In this document: positions 12,121 to 23,562 of the stretch, one piece after another
How the letters are laid out: each line of letters begins with the position of its first letter
Numbering within the stretch: the stretch's first letter is position 1
NCBI GenBank assembly: GCA_963691655.1
Contig: OY829329.1
Location: forward strand, 21,094,708 to 21,158,707
Reading direction: 5' to 3'
Length of the DNA: 64,000 nucleotides
Source: Toxonevra muliebris
Taxonomy: Eukaryota; Arthropoda; Insecta; Diptera; Pallopteridae
Program-made: the position numbers and the translations under genes
The notes under the pieces: model-generated
What the model saw: the letters and a program-made list of their open reading frames with translations, nothing else
What the model was told of the DNA's origin: nothing
Database searches by the model: none

Positions 12121-13885
12121 ACCAAATTTAGGCTGGAGCTTTTAACTTTTTAATGTGGGCTCTGCAATTCTCCAATCATAGGCAGAGGCTTTCAACATCA
12201 GTTCTTCTGTTTTAGTTTCAGTTTTCAGATTCCGGTCGTCAGAAATGTCACTCACCTCTACAATTCTGAACGGGAGTTCTCCAGTTTTAAATAGCGGTTC
12301 ACCAATTTCAGCTGGCAGCTCTCCAATTATAGGCGACAGATTTCCAATTCAATTTTAGACAACAACTTCCATTTTCAAACGAAATTTTATACAACAGTTT
12401 TCCAATTTTAAATGGCAATCCTCCAGTTTTCGCCGACAGATCACAATTTTAGGCTGCAGCTCTGCAATTGCAGACGGCAGCTCTCTAACTTTAGGCGACA
12501 ACTCAACAATTTTCGACCTTTTCTCAAATAGTTGACGCCAGTTTTCCGCTTCTGGACGGCAGTTCTCCAATATCGGACGGCATTTCTACAATTTTGCACG
12601 GCAGTTCTCCAATTATGAATGGCAAGTCAGCCAACTGAACAATTTTAGACCACAATTCTTCAACTGTGGAGGTCCGTTCTCAAATTATTGATTCCAGTTC
12701 TCTAATTTTAGGCGGAAGTTTTCCAATTTTGGACGGCAGTTCTCCAATTTTGGACGGCAGTTCTCCAATACCATTTTGAAATGGCAACTTCATAATTTTA
12801 GACAACAGTTTTCCAATTTTAAATGGCAATTCTTCGGTTTTCGCCGACAGATCCCAAATTTAGACAGCAGTTTTCAAATTTCATATTTAGGCGACAACTG
12901 AACAATTTCAGATCACAATTCTTCATCTGTGGACGTCAGTTTTCAATCTGTTGATGCCAGTTCTCAATTTTTGAACTGTATTTCTCCAATTTGAACGGCA
13001 GTTCTCCAATTTTGGATGGCACTTCTTCAATTCTGTACTATAGTTCTCCAATTTTGGACGGCAAGTCAGCAGTTTCTCAATTTTAAGCATCGGGTACCCA
13101 GTTTCAGACGACAGTTCTTTAAGTTCTAACTGCAGTTCTCCAATTTTAATCAATGACTGTCCAATTTGAGACGGTGGTTTTTCAATTTTAGATGGTAGCT
13201 CTTTGATTTTACATAACAGTTTTCCAGTTTTAAATGGCAATTCTCTAGTTTTCGTCAATAGATCTCACAGTTTTTCAATTTCAAATGGTAATCCTTCAGT
13301 TTAAGCCAATAGATTGCAATTTTAGGTCACATTTCTTCCATTGTGGACTTCAGTTCTCAAAATATTGACGCCAGTTCTCCAATTTTCGACGGTAGTTCTC
13401 CAATTTTTTACGGCAATTTTGCCATTTTGGATGCGACTCTTTAACTTTAGATGGCAGTTTTCTAATTTTAGACGGCAGCTCTTCAATAAGAACGGCTTTC
13501 GAATACAAGAACGACTTTTTCCAATTTCATACGGCATCTATTGAATTTAATTCTACAGTTCTTCAGTCTCAAGCAGAAGCTCTGTAATTTTAGAAGGCGG
13601 CTTCTCAAATTCAGATTGCTCTCTTCGATTTACGATGATAGTTCTCCAATTTTAAACGAAAGTTTTCCAATTTTCATGACAGCTCTTCAATATTCTATGC
13701 TAGTTCGTCAGTTTTAGGCGGCATCTCTCTAATTTCTGACGTCAGATTTTTAATTTCAAGCGGCAGTTCTCCTATTTCAGACGAGAGTTCTCCAAGTTTT
13801 CTCGGCAATTTTCGATTACAGCTCTGTAAATTTAGTCGGGAGCTTTTAAATTTTAGACGGCAAATCTCCAATTTTAAATTATTTA
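12121..13885. repeat. 21-bp repeat family, block B
   Basis: Same unit family as block A (GGCAGTTCTCCAATTTT, GACGGCAG) with more substitutions and variable unit length. A ~430-bp sub-duplication is suggested: TTTCCAATTTTAAATGGCAA, followed by TTTTCGCCGACAGATC, occurs near 12400 and again near 12810. Confidence 0.88.
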
Positions 13886-14999
13886 TTACAAAAACTTTCA
13901 GTTCGGCCTCCGCATCTCCGTATCCATATAAAAATATGCACATCCCTTGCATATTGTCACGTTCAAAATGCATACATGCAAATTTAACAAGAATTTCTTT
14001 TTTATACAAATAAAATGTTTAAATATTTTAACACACGCATATCCACACAAATGAATACACATACTCATATCCAAACAGGCAAATACATATGAAAATAAAT
14101 ACATTCTTTTTGTTTTTGTATGTAGTCCAAATGATTTGTCATGTCAATTCAGTTTGGTTTCAAAAGCCTATAGGGGGTGGATAGGTACTGAGCTGGTGGT
14201 GTGTGTGATGTAGCCTACTTTCTGGCGCACTATCTATCCTTTTGAATGTAACGGGAGTATGAATCTCCTCCCTCGACCAAATAAATCGATAAACAAAATG
14301 TAAAATATGTTTTTGTGCTGGCTGGCTGTGTTTTCGTTAGCTTTCGTTTTACATTTTACATAATACTAACTTTTTATATTGTTGTTGTTGCTTTCTTTTA
14401 TTAGTAGTATCGTTATATGTATATAAATGTTCATATACATATATGTATGAGCGCGCAACTGTGTGTGTGTGTGTGTATTCTTTTATACATGTTGTAAATT
14501 TATTATAAATGAAATCACTTTTTCACATGCATGCTTCTCTCCATTCACATCCGTTTCCGGTTAGTTTTGTTGCTCTGCTTCACTCTCCACTTCGGTTTAT
14601 CTAGCAAGCACGTTATATTTTTATAGTTTGGGGTTTTTTTTTTTTGGTTGCTGTTGTTATTTTTATATTCTCATGTTTTCATTTTGATTTATTAATTTTA
14701 TTTGCAAATGAATGAAATAAAAAAAATCCAAACTATTTTTCTCACCTTTTAATTTGAAATTTTTGAAGTTTATTTTTTCGATATGCATGTGGAAATATAT
14801 ATGAGTTATTTTCCAAATATTTAGATAAATCCGTTGCATATTTTATGATTTGAAATTGGAATTTGATATTTGTCGAAAATAAAATAATGGAAGTTTTTCA
14901 AAAACGGAAGCTTTTTAGGGTTTAAGTTATGCTCGACTAAGCGCTTCATTGGCGATGTGAAATAATAATCGGATAGCGAGATGTGTTTAGTCGAAAGGT
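13886..14999 (+). other. Unique intron between repeat blocks B and C
   Basis: AT-rich with TATATG-type and (GT)n runs near 14420-14480. A moderately GC-richer, unassigned 130-bp stretch lies at 14160-14290. No gene is seen. Confidence 0.6.
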
Positions 15000-15714
15000 T
15001 TCCAATTTCAGACGACAGTTCTTCTGTTTTAGGCGACAGCTCTCTAGTTTCAGACAGTATCCCCAATTCCGACGGCAGTTTGTGAACTTTAAACGATAGC
15101 TCTCCAACTTCAGATGACAGTTTCCGAATTGTGAACGGAAGTTTTCAATTTCAGGTGTCAGATTTTCAATTTCATAGGCAACTTTCCAATTTAAAGCAGC
15201 AGTCTTTCAATTTCAGACGGTAGGTTTTCAATTTTAAACGATAGTTCTCCAACTTCAGATAACTGCTTCCGAATTGTAGACGGAAGTTTATTGATTTAAG
15301 GAGTCAGATCTTCAATTTCAGAGGCAATTTTCCAATTTAAAGCATCAGTCCTTCTATTTTGGACGGTAGATTTTCATTTTGAGGTCAGAGTTCTCCAATT
15401 TCAGATAACAGTTTCCGAATTGTGGACGATAGTTTTTCATTTTCAAGTGTCAGATCTTCAATTTTAGAGACAAATTTCTAATTTAAGGCAGCAGTCCTTC
15501 AATTTCGGACGGTAGTTTTTCAATTTTTGGGCATTTTAAAGCAGCAGTGCTTCAATTTCAGTCGGTAGTTTTTCAATTTGAAACAGTTTTTAAATTTATG
15601 GTAGTGATTTTTTAATTTGGTGTACCAGTTCTTCAATTTAGATGGCAAATCTCAATTTTTCGACGGCAGTTCAAGAATTTTAGACAAAAGTTTGCCAAAT
15701 TCAAAGTAGCAATT

Positions 15715-15730
15715 CTATTTTTAGGTGAGT
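15715..15730 (+). promoter_or_regulatory. Candidate recursive-splice (ratchet) site, copy 1
   Basis: CTATTTTTAG abuts GTGAGT with the AG|GT junction at 15724/15725, the arrangement of a zero-length exon. Recursive splicing is established in very long fly introns. The pyrimidine tract is short, so this is only a candidate. Confidence 0.3.
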
Positions 15731-16780
15731 CCTAGTCAATTTTAGGTGTTATTCTAATTTTAAACAACAAACTTTCCAATTTAGAGCGGCAACTTTTCAA
15801 TTTCAAACGACAGTTATCCAGTTTTAGGCGGCTGTTTTCCTAATTTCAGGTAGTATCTTCATTTTCGACGGCAGTTTTTCAATTTTTTCAGATGACGGAC
15901 GGAATTGTAGACGGTAGTTTTTCAATTTCAAATGTCAGTTCTTCAGTTTCAGAAGCAACTTTCTAATTTAAAACAGCAGTCTTTCAATTTCAGACGGTAG
16001 TTTTTTAATTTTAAGCGATAGTTCTCCAACTTCAGATGGGAGCTACCAAATTATAGACGAAAGTTTTCCAATTTCAGACGACAGTTCTTCTGTTTTAGGC
16101 GACAGCTCTCTAGTTTCAGACAGTATCCCCAATTCCGACGGCAGTTTGTGAACTTTAAACGATAGCTCTCCAACTTCAGATGACAGTTTCCGAATTGTGA
16201 ACGGAAGTTTTCAATTTCAGGTGTCAGATTTTCAATTTCATAGGCAACTTTCCAATTTAAAGCAGCAGTCTTTCAATTTCAGACGGTAGGTTTTCAATTT
16301 TAAACGATAGTTCTCCAACTTCAGATAACTGCTTCCGAATTGTAGACGGAAGTTTATTGATTTAAGGAGTCAGATCTTCAATTTCAGAGGCAATTTTCCA
16401 ATTTAAAGCATCAGTCCTTCTATTTTGGACGGTAGATTTTCATTTTGAGGTCAGAGTTCTCCAATTTCAGATAACAGTTTCCGAATTGTGGACGATAGTT
16501 TTTCATTTTCAAGTGTCAGATCTTCAATTTTAGAGACAAATTTCTAATTTAAGGCAGCAGTCCTTCAATTTCGGACGGTAGTTTTTCAATTTTTGGGCAT
16601 TTTAAAGCAGCAGTGCTTCAATTTCAGTCGGTAGTTTTTCAATTTGAAACAGTTTTTAAATTTATGGTAGTGATTTTTTAATTTGGTGTACCAGTTCTTC
16701 AATTTAGATGGCAAATCTCAATTTTTCGACGGCAGTTCAAGAATTTTAGACAAAAGTTTGCCAAATTCAAAGTAGCAATT

Positions 16781-16796
16781 CTATTTTTAGGTGAGT
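16781..16796 (+). promoter_or_regulatory. Candidate recursive-splice (ratchet) site, copy 2
   Basis: Duplicate of the site at 15724, with the AG|GT junction at 16790/16791, created by the 1,066-bp tandem duplication. Confidence 0.3.
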
Positions 16797-18640
16797 CCTA
16801 GTCAATTTTAGGTGTTATTCTAATTTTAAACAACAAACTTTCCAATTTAGAGCGGCAACTTTTCAATTTCAAACGACAGTTATCCAGTTTTAGGCGGCTG
16901 TTTTCCTAATTTCAGGTAGTATCTTCATTTTCGACGGCAGTTTTTCAATTTTGGACGATAGTTCTTCAACTTCAGATGACGGACGGAATTGTAGACGGTA
17001 GTTTTTCAATTTCAAATGTCAGTTCTTCAGTTTCAGAAGCAACTTTCTAATTTAAAACAGCAGTCTTTCAATTTCAGACGGTAGTTTTTTAATTTTAAGC
17101 GATAGTTCTCCAACTTCAGATGGGAGCTACCAAATTATAGACGAAAGTTTTTCAATTTCAGGTGTCAGATCTTCAATTTCAAAGGCAACTTTCCAATTCA
17201 AAGCAGAAGTCTATCAATTTTAGACGGTAGTTTTTAAATTTTAGGCAATAGTTTTCCAACTTCAGATAACAGCTTCCGAATTGCAGACGGAAGTTTTTCA
17301 GTTTCAAGTGTCAGGTCATCAATTTCAGGGGCAACTTTTCAATTTAAGGCAGCAGTTCTTCAATTTTGGACGGTAGTTTTTCTATATTAGGCGATAGTTC
17401 TCTAACTTCAGAAAACAGCTTCCGAATTGCAGACAAAACTTTTTCAATTTCAGGTGTCAGATCTTCAATTTTAAGCAGCAGTCTTTCAATTTCAGATGGT
17501 AGTTTTTCAATTTTAGACGGAAGCTCTCCAACTTCAGATAACAGCTCCTAAATTGTAGACGGAAGTTTTTCAGTTTCAGGTCATCAATTTCAGAGGCAAC
17601 TTTCCAATTTAAGGCAGCAGTTTATCAATTTTCGATGGTAGTTTTTCTATTTTAGGCGATAGTTCCCTAACTTCAGGTTAGAGCTACCGAATTGTAGACT
17701 AAAGTTTTTCAATTTCAGGTGTCAGATCTTCAATTTCAAGCAGCAGTCTTTCAATTTCAGATGGTAGTTTTTCAATTTTAGACGGAAGCTTCTCAATTTC
17801 AGGTGTCAGATCTTCAATTTCAGAGGCAACTTTCCATTTTAAAGTAGCAGTCTTTCGATTTCGGACGGTAGTTTTTCAATTTTAAGCGATAGTTCTTCAA
17901 CTTCAGATAACAGCTTCCGAATTGTTGACGGTCGTTTTTCAATTTCATGTGTCAGATTTTCAATTTCATAGGCAGCTTTCCAATTTCAAGCAGCAGTCTT
18001 TCGATTTCGGACGGTAGTTTTTCAATGTTAAGCGATAGTTCTCCAACTTCAGATAACAGCTTCCGAATTGTTGACGGTAGTTTTTCTATTTCATGTGTCA
18101 GATCTTCAATTTCAGAGGCAACTTTTCAATTTCGAACGGTAGTTTTTCATTTTGAGACAGTTTAAAATTTGAGACAGCAATTTTTCAATTTTAGGCCAAA
18201 GTTCTCCAGTATAGAAGGCAAATCTAAGTTTTTTGACGGCAGTTTATGAATTTTAAACAAAAGTTTTCCAAATTTTAGGTAGCAGTTTTGTGTTTTAGAT
18301 GGCCGCTATCCAGTTTTTGGTAGGATCTTAATTTTTGACTGTAATTTTCCAATTTGAAACGGCAGCTTTTCAATTTCACACGACAGTTTTCTAGTTTTAA
18401 GCGACAGCTCTCTAATTTCAGGCAGTATCCCCATTTCCGACGGCAGTTTTTCAATTTTAAACGATAGTTCTCCAATTTCAGATAACTTCCGAATTGTAGA
18501 CTTTAGTTTTTTCTGTTTCAAGTGTCAAATCTTCGATTTTCGATAGAAACTCTTCAATTTCAAAGGCAACTTTCCAATTTAATGCAGCAGTTCTTCAATT
18601 TCAAACGGTAGTTTCTCAATTTTAGACGACTCGTCTTTAT

Positions 18641-19985
18641 ATTTCGCCAATATTAAATGCAAAATAAGGGAGAAGTTCTTTTACCAAATTTTCCAATGAA
18701 AATGCATTTATATTCATGAAATTTAAATTTCAAACTAAAATCGAGAATGGCTCTGGCACTACATAAAAATGAATACTAATGAAATTAAAATGCCTGTCAA
18801 AATTTCTAAAGAAAAATTTTAACATTTTTGATATGGACTTCGCAAGATGTGCAAATAGAAATTAGAAAATTGCAAAAGTCTATAGAGAAGTTACAAGATA
18901 CTTCATCATTTTATTTGGTGGTATGCCAGCAACAATTCCATTAGTGGCTTTCACTAGAAGAAGTAGAAAGCAAGAGAGTATAACCAAAAGGATAGTAAAT
19001 TTTTTGAGTTGGGTCATTTAAATGTGACTGTACAAAAATAAATAAACAAACGGCCAGACAGACAGATGAACAAAATATATAGACAGATAGATAGATAGAT
19101 AGACAGCGAGAGAGAGAGAAAGAGAGAAAAAAGGTAACCGAGTAGAAGCTCTGAATGCTGTTAAAAACTTTTGCATATTTTATTTTCATTCATTTTCTTT
19201 TATATTTTTGCTTCCTTACTTTTTTATTCGGTTTTTGTTTTTGTTAATGAAAAAAGGTCAAATGTCGGCCATATTGTTTTTTATGAATCGCCCTGCGTAT
19301 GTGTGTGTGCGGATATATTGGTATGCAATATGCGTCGTATACATGTGGCATTTAATGCCTGTGTGTTCCTGTTGTTTTTTAGTTCCTGGAGTGTACAGTG
19401 CGTTTTATTTCTTTCTTCCTTTCTAGTTTTATAATTTCACAATGCTGTTTTCCTGTATTCTCGTTTATTTGCTTGACTCTATGAGTTTTTGTATAAATAT
19501 TTGTGTGCTTAGGTGTGTGTGTATTTTATATAAAAAAGAAAACATTTTGTTAAGTCACTCGAATTCGTTGTGAATACCAAATATTTTTTTTTTTTTTGAA
19601 CATTCAATGTTGAAATGGAAATACTGCGTGCTATTCACTTGAGATACGCGTTTTATTCACATAGCAGTTAGTTATGCTGATTTTCTATTCTCAAAAGAAT
19701 ACATATTCTCTAACAAACAGCAACCATCCTCTCCCTAAGGTATACTGACAATATACGTATCGTTTTAAATGATTTTAGAAGTACATATTAAGCGAGTTTG
19801 ATTCGTCATCCTTGCTACTAAATCAGTCTGTTTCAGGTTTTTTTTTTTACAATTGCATAACGTGGATGACTGAAACTAATGCTAATGTCGCACTGCTTAC
19901 AACTTCGTTGAATCGATGTTATAAAAATGGTGTCACACACCCAAATAGGCCTGCAAGTGTTGCGAACGAGAGTAGGTGGAAGCAA
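18641..19985 (+). other. Unique intron between repeat blocks C and D
   Basis: AT-rich, with a GATA-type simple repeat near 19081-19105 and GA- and GT-rich tracts. The last ~90 bp (about 19898-19985) recurs at about 20868-20960 inside block D. No gene is seen. Confidence 0.6.
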
Positions 19986-22510
19986 TAAAAAAACAGCTTT
20001 ACAATTTTTTGGTGGCAGTTTTTGAATTTCAGACGCTAACTTTAAAATTTCTGATGGCAGCTTTTCAGTTTCGGACGGCACTTTCCAGTTTCGGACAGCA
20101 ACTTTCCAGTTTCGGACGGCAACTTTCCAGTTTCGGACAGCAACTTTCCAGTTTCGGACGGCAACTTCGTAATCTTAAGTGTCTCCTTTCCAGTTTCAAA
20201 TAGCGGTTTTCCAGCTTCAGACGGCCGATTCTCAATCCTAGGCGATAGTTCTTTAATTTAAAATTATAGTTTTCGACCGGATCATTCCAATTTTAGACGG
20301 CAGTTTCCTAAGTAGACGCTTTTAAACAGTACTTGTGTCTGACACCTAACTTGGAAATAGTTAGGAACAATAGAAAAGCAGCTTCACAATTTTTAGCGGG
20401 AGTTTTCCAATTTCAGACAGCAGTTGTTCAATTTCAGACGACAACTTAACAATTTCAGACGGCAACTTAATAATTACAGACGCCAGTTTTTCAGTTGAAC
20501 TATAGCTTCGAAATTTTAAGTAGCTGATTCTCAGTTTCAAACAGCGGCTTCCAAGTTTTAGGTGGCAGTTTGCAAATTTCAGTCGTCAATTTTTCATTTT
20601 CGGGCGAGTTTTCCAATTTTTGACGGCAGTTTCTTAATTTTAGCAATCAGTTCTCTAATTTGAGACGGCAGCTTTACAGTTTCGGACGGCAGCTTCTCAA
20701 TTTTTGACGACAATTTCAAAATTTCAGACGGCAGATTCTCAATTCTAGGCGGTAGCTCGTCAATTTGAAAAGGTCGTTTTAGACAGGAACTTTCCAAATT
20801 CATACGACATCTCTCAATTTTGTAGAACAGTTTTCCAATTTCAGACGGCAACTTCCTAAGCGCCTCTGAAAACTACTTCGTTGAACTGAAGTTATAAAAA
20901 TGGTATCCTACACTCAACTAGATCTGAAAGTGTTACGAAGGAGAGTAGGTTGAAGCAATAGAAGCTTAAAAATTTCTGGTGGGAGCTTTCCAACTTCAGA
21001 CGGCAGCTGTTGAATGTCAGACGGCAGCTTAATAATTTCAGATGGCAGTTTTTCAGTTTGGGATGTCAGCTTTCCAGTTTCGGACTGTAGCTTTCCAGTT
21101 TCGGATGGCAGTTTTAGACGACAACTTCGGAGTTTTAAGTAGCTGTTTTCCCGTTTCAAAAGGCAGCTTCCCAGTTTAAGACTGCAGTTTGCCAATTTCA
21201 GTCAGCGGTTCCTCGAATTTATTCGGCAGCTTTCTAGACATTTTAGACTTCAGTTTCATAATTTCGGGTGGCAGCTTTTTATTTGCGAGCGACAGTTTTG
21301 CAACTTCAGACGGCAGCTTCCCGATTTTAGACAGTGGTTTCCCAATTTTAGCAGGCAGCTCTTTAATTTTAGACGGCAGCTTCACAGTTTCAGACGGCAG
21401 TCCCCCAATTTTAGACGACTACTTCACGATTTCAGACGGCAGTTTCCCAATTTTGGGCAGCAGCTTTCCAATTTCTTACGACAGTTTCTCAATTTTAGAG
21501 AGCAGTTCTCCAATTTTCGACGGGAACTTCCTAATTTTAACGGGAACTCTTCAATTTCTGATGTCAGCTTCACAATTTCAGTATGCAGCTTTCTAATTTT
21601 CCCAATCTTTTACGGTAGTTTTTTAATTTCAAGTGGCAGCTACCCAGTCCTAGACAGCTTCTTCTAAATTTTAGCCAATAGCTTCCCTATTTTATAATAT
21701 CAAACGGCAGCTTCCCAATTTTAGACAGCAGCTCTCCAATTGTAGGCGACAGTTTTCCAATTTCAGGCGGCGTTTTCTTAGTTTTGGACGGCAGTTTTCC
21801 GATTTCAGACGGTAGCTTTCTATTTTTAAGGGGGAGTGTTCTCCATTAGACAATTGTTTTAAAATTCAACACGCTAGATTAGCAATTTTAGGCAGTTGCT
21901 TTTATATTTCAGATAGCAGCTTCTCAGTTTCAGACTGAAGATTCTCAGTTTCAGACGGAAGTTCTTCAATTTCAGTCGGTAGCTTTCTCATTTTCCAATC
22001 TTTTACGGTAATTTTCGAATTTCAGGTGTAGCAACTACCCAGTTTTAGACAGCAGCATACAACTTCTCCATTTCCCAATTTCAAACTGCAGCTTCTGAAT
22101 TTTATATAGTAGCTCTTCAATTGAAACGCCAGTTCTTCAATTTCAAATGATGTCTTCTTAGTTTAGACGGCAGTTTTCCAGTTTCGAACGGTTGCTTCCA
22201 AATTTTAGAAAGTGGCTTTCTCATTTTAGGTAGGAATTCTCCACGGTTAGACAACAGCTTTCAAGTTCCAAACGATAACTCAGATTGAAGCTTCCCGATT
22301 TCCAACGACACATCTTTAATTTCTGATGACAGTTTCTCAATTTCGGACTGCAAATTGTCATTTTCAGATGGCAGTTCTTCAATTTTAGACGACAGTTTTT
22401 CAATTTCAAACAGCAGTTCTTCAATTTCCGACGACAGCTTTCCAATGTTAGATGGCAGGTCTTTAATTTCTGGCTGTAGTTCGTCAGTATTTGGCTGCGG
22501 CTTTTCAACT
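19986..22510. repeat. 21-bp repeat family, block D
   Basis: Units such as CAGTTTCGGACGGCAACTTT and AATTTCAGACGGCAGCTT. A non-repeat ~90-bp segment with ACTTCGTTGAA, then TTATAAAAATGGT, then GAGAGTAGGT, occurs at about 19898 and 20868, giving a ~970-bp higher-order spacing. A weak partial copy lies near 20330. The block ends ~180 bp before the Sema-1a exon. The longest open frame in it (135 codons, 21189-21596 plus strand) is repeat-derived. Confidence 0.9.
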
Positions 22511-22686
22511 TTTGGTTCACCACTAAAAAATTTAAGACAATTCAACTTCGAACCAAAGACTCACAACAAATTTCTTTACTATTGTTAAAATATTTATCTT
22601 AAGTTTTTAAAAATGTTCAAATATTTGCCAACTCTTCTAAATTTCTCTGTATTTTCTTCTTTCTTTTTTCCCCCCCATATTCATAG

Positions 22687-22882
22687 GAGGCGTGTCAAAA
22701 TTATATACGCATTATGGTTGTGACATCGCCTGGACGTTTATTTGTCTGCGGCACAAATTCATTTCGACCGATGTGCAATACTTACATCATCAATGACAGC
22801 AACTACACCCTGGAGGCAACGAAAAATGGGCAAGCTGTATGCCCATACGATCCGCGTCACAATTCAACATCAGTGCTAGCTG
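22687..22882 (+). CDS. Sema-1a: Semaphorin-1a internal exon, sema domain continued (partial gene)
   Basis: This exon has 65 codons plus one base, continuing in phase 0 from the exon at 847-955 so that GKAE joins EACQNYIRI. It contains the sema-domain hallmark GRLFVCGTNSFRPMCNTY, then NDSNYTLEA and AVCPYDPRHNSTSVLA. Four cysteines (CQNY, FVCG, PMCN, VCPY) sit where the first sema-domain disulphides are expected, and NDS, NYT and NST are possible N-glycosylation sequons; together they indicate a secreted or extracellular domain. The acceptor is a long pyrimidine tract ending CATAG at 22686. The donor is GTGAGT at 22883, splitting the codon after its first G (phase 1), so the next exon should complete an Asp-like GAC codon; Drosophila Sema-1a continues with D here (family knowledge). 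An internal ATG at 22714 is not the real start. The next exon (expected to begin near NELYSG) was not found and probably lies beyond 64000. Confidence 0.94.
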
Positions 22883-23562
22883 GTGAGTACAAAAACAAAT
22901 AAATAAACAAACAAACAAACATTCATTTCATATATCCTTATATATATTCGTTATCATCAATACAATGCAATATATACTACCATTACTACCAAAAGTAACC
23001 ATCATCAACCACTACTACTACACAGTCATTTTTGTGTATTGTTTGTTTTATTATTCCCATTTCTGTATAGTTTCTTTTACCATTTTTTGTTTTTTTTTTT
23101 TGTATTACAAATTGATGCGCCATTTTGTTACAATAATGTTGCATTCTTTTATACTTCCGTTATTTTTCTGTGTTTTTGTTTTTTCTGTATTGCATTCACT
23201 GCAATTTTCCTACACTTCACTGTTTCTGTGCTGCGCTTTTTATTTCGTTGCATACTTTTTGTTGTTGAACACACAGAAATATTTCCCATTGAATTTTCGT
23301 TAGTTGGTTTTTTGTTTTTTCGTTGTTATTCTTGCGTTGTTTTTTTTTTTTGTGCTTTATGTGTGGTTGTATCCGTTCGTTTTTTTCATTTATTTGTTTT
23401 TATTTCTTGTTGTTTGTTTTGGGTTTTTCTCAGCGCACACACAAATCAGATAAAAATTGTCATTCATCATGTTGCGAAAATATTTTTCCACTAGTTCATA
23501 CCTTTTTTGTTTGCTTTCATTGTTTTGAAAAAATTTTGTATGAAAAAATTTTTCTTTGATTA
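22883..23562 (+). other. Start of the downstream Sema-1a intron (at least 41 kb), no gene seen
   Basis: Begins with the GTGAGT donor. The T-rich plus-strand sequence gives hydrophobic-looking open frames (for example 23039-23494) that are compositional artefacts. Confidence 0.65.

Larger units (their letters stand above)
15001..17154. repeat. Near-identical tandem duplication, 1,066 bp offset
   Basis: First copy 15001-16066, second copy 16067-~17154. Both start TCCAATTTCAGACGACAG. Both contain TTCTATTTTTAG followed by GTGAGT, at 15724/15725 and 16790/16791. The near-identity against a highly degenerate background implies a recent event. Confidence 0.9.
15000..18640. repeat. 21-bp repeat family, block C, containing a recent ~1.07-kb tandem duplication
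   Basis: Units here run CAGACGGTAGTTTTTCAATT, with TTTCAG in place of TTTTAG in many. Sequence 15001-16066 is repeated nearly perfectly at 16067 to about 17154. The sampled stretches I compared were identical, and the one clear difference is a ~22-bp unit present in the second copy near 16950 and absent from the first near 15890. After 17154 the array continues with looser ~200-bp similarities. Confidence 0.93.

Noticed and set aside
21189..21596. 135-codon open frame of DGSFPI-type repeats
   Set aside because: Comes from the 21-bp repeat, which leaves frames open on both strands; no start context or conservation evidence.
22714..22902. ATG at 22714 as a gene start
   Set aside because: It lies inside the sema-domain exon; upstream in-frame EACQNYIRI continues to a strong acceptor at 22686.
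23039..23494. 151-codon very hydrophobic frame
   Set aside because: Phe- and Cys-rich because the DNA is T-rich; not a membrane protein family I know.
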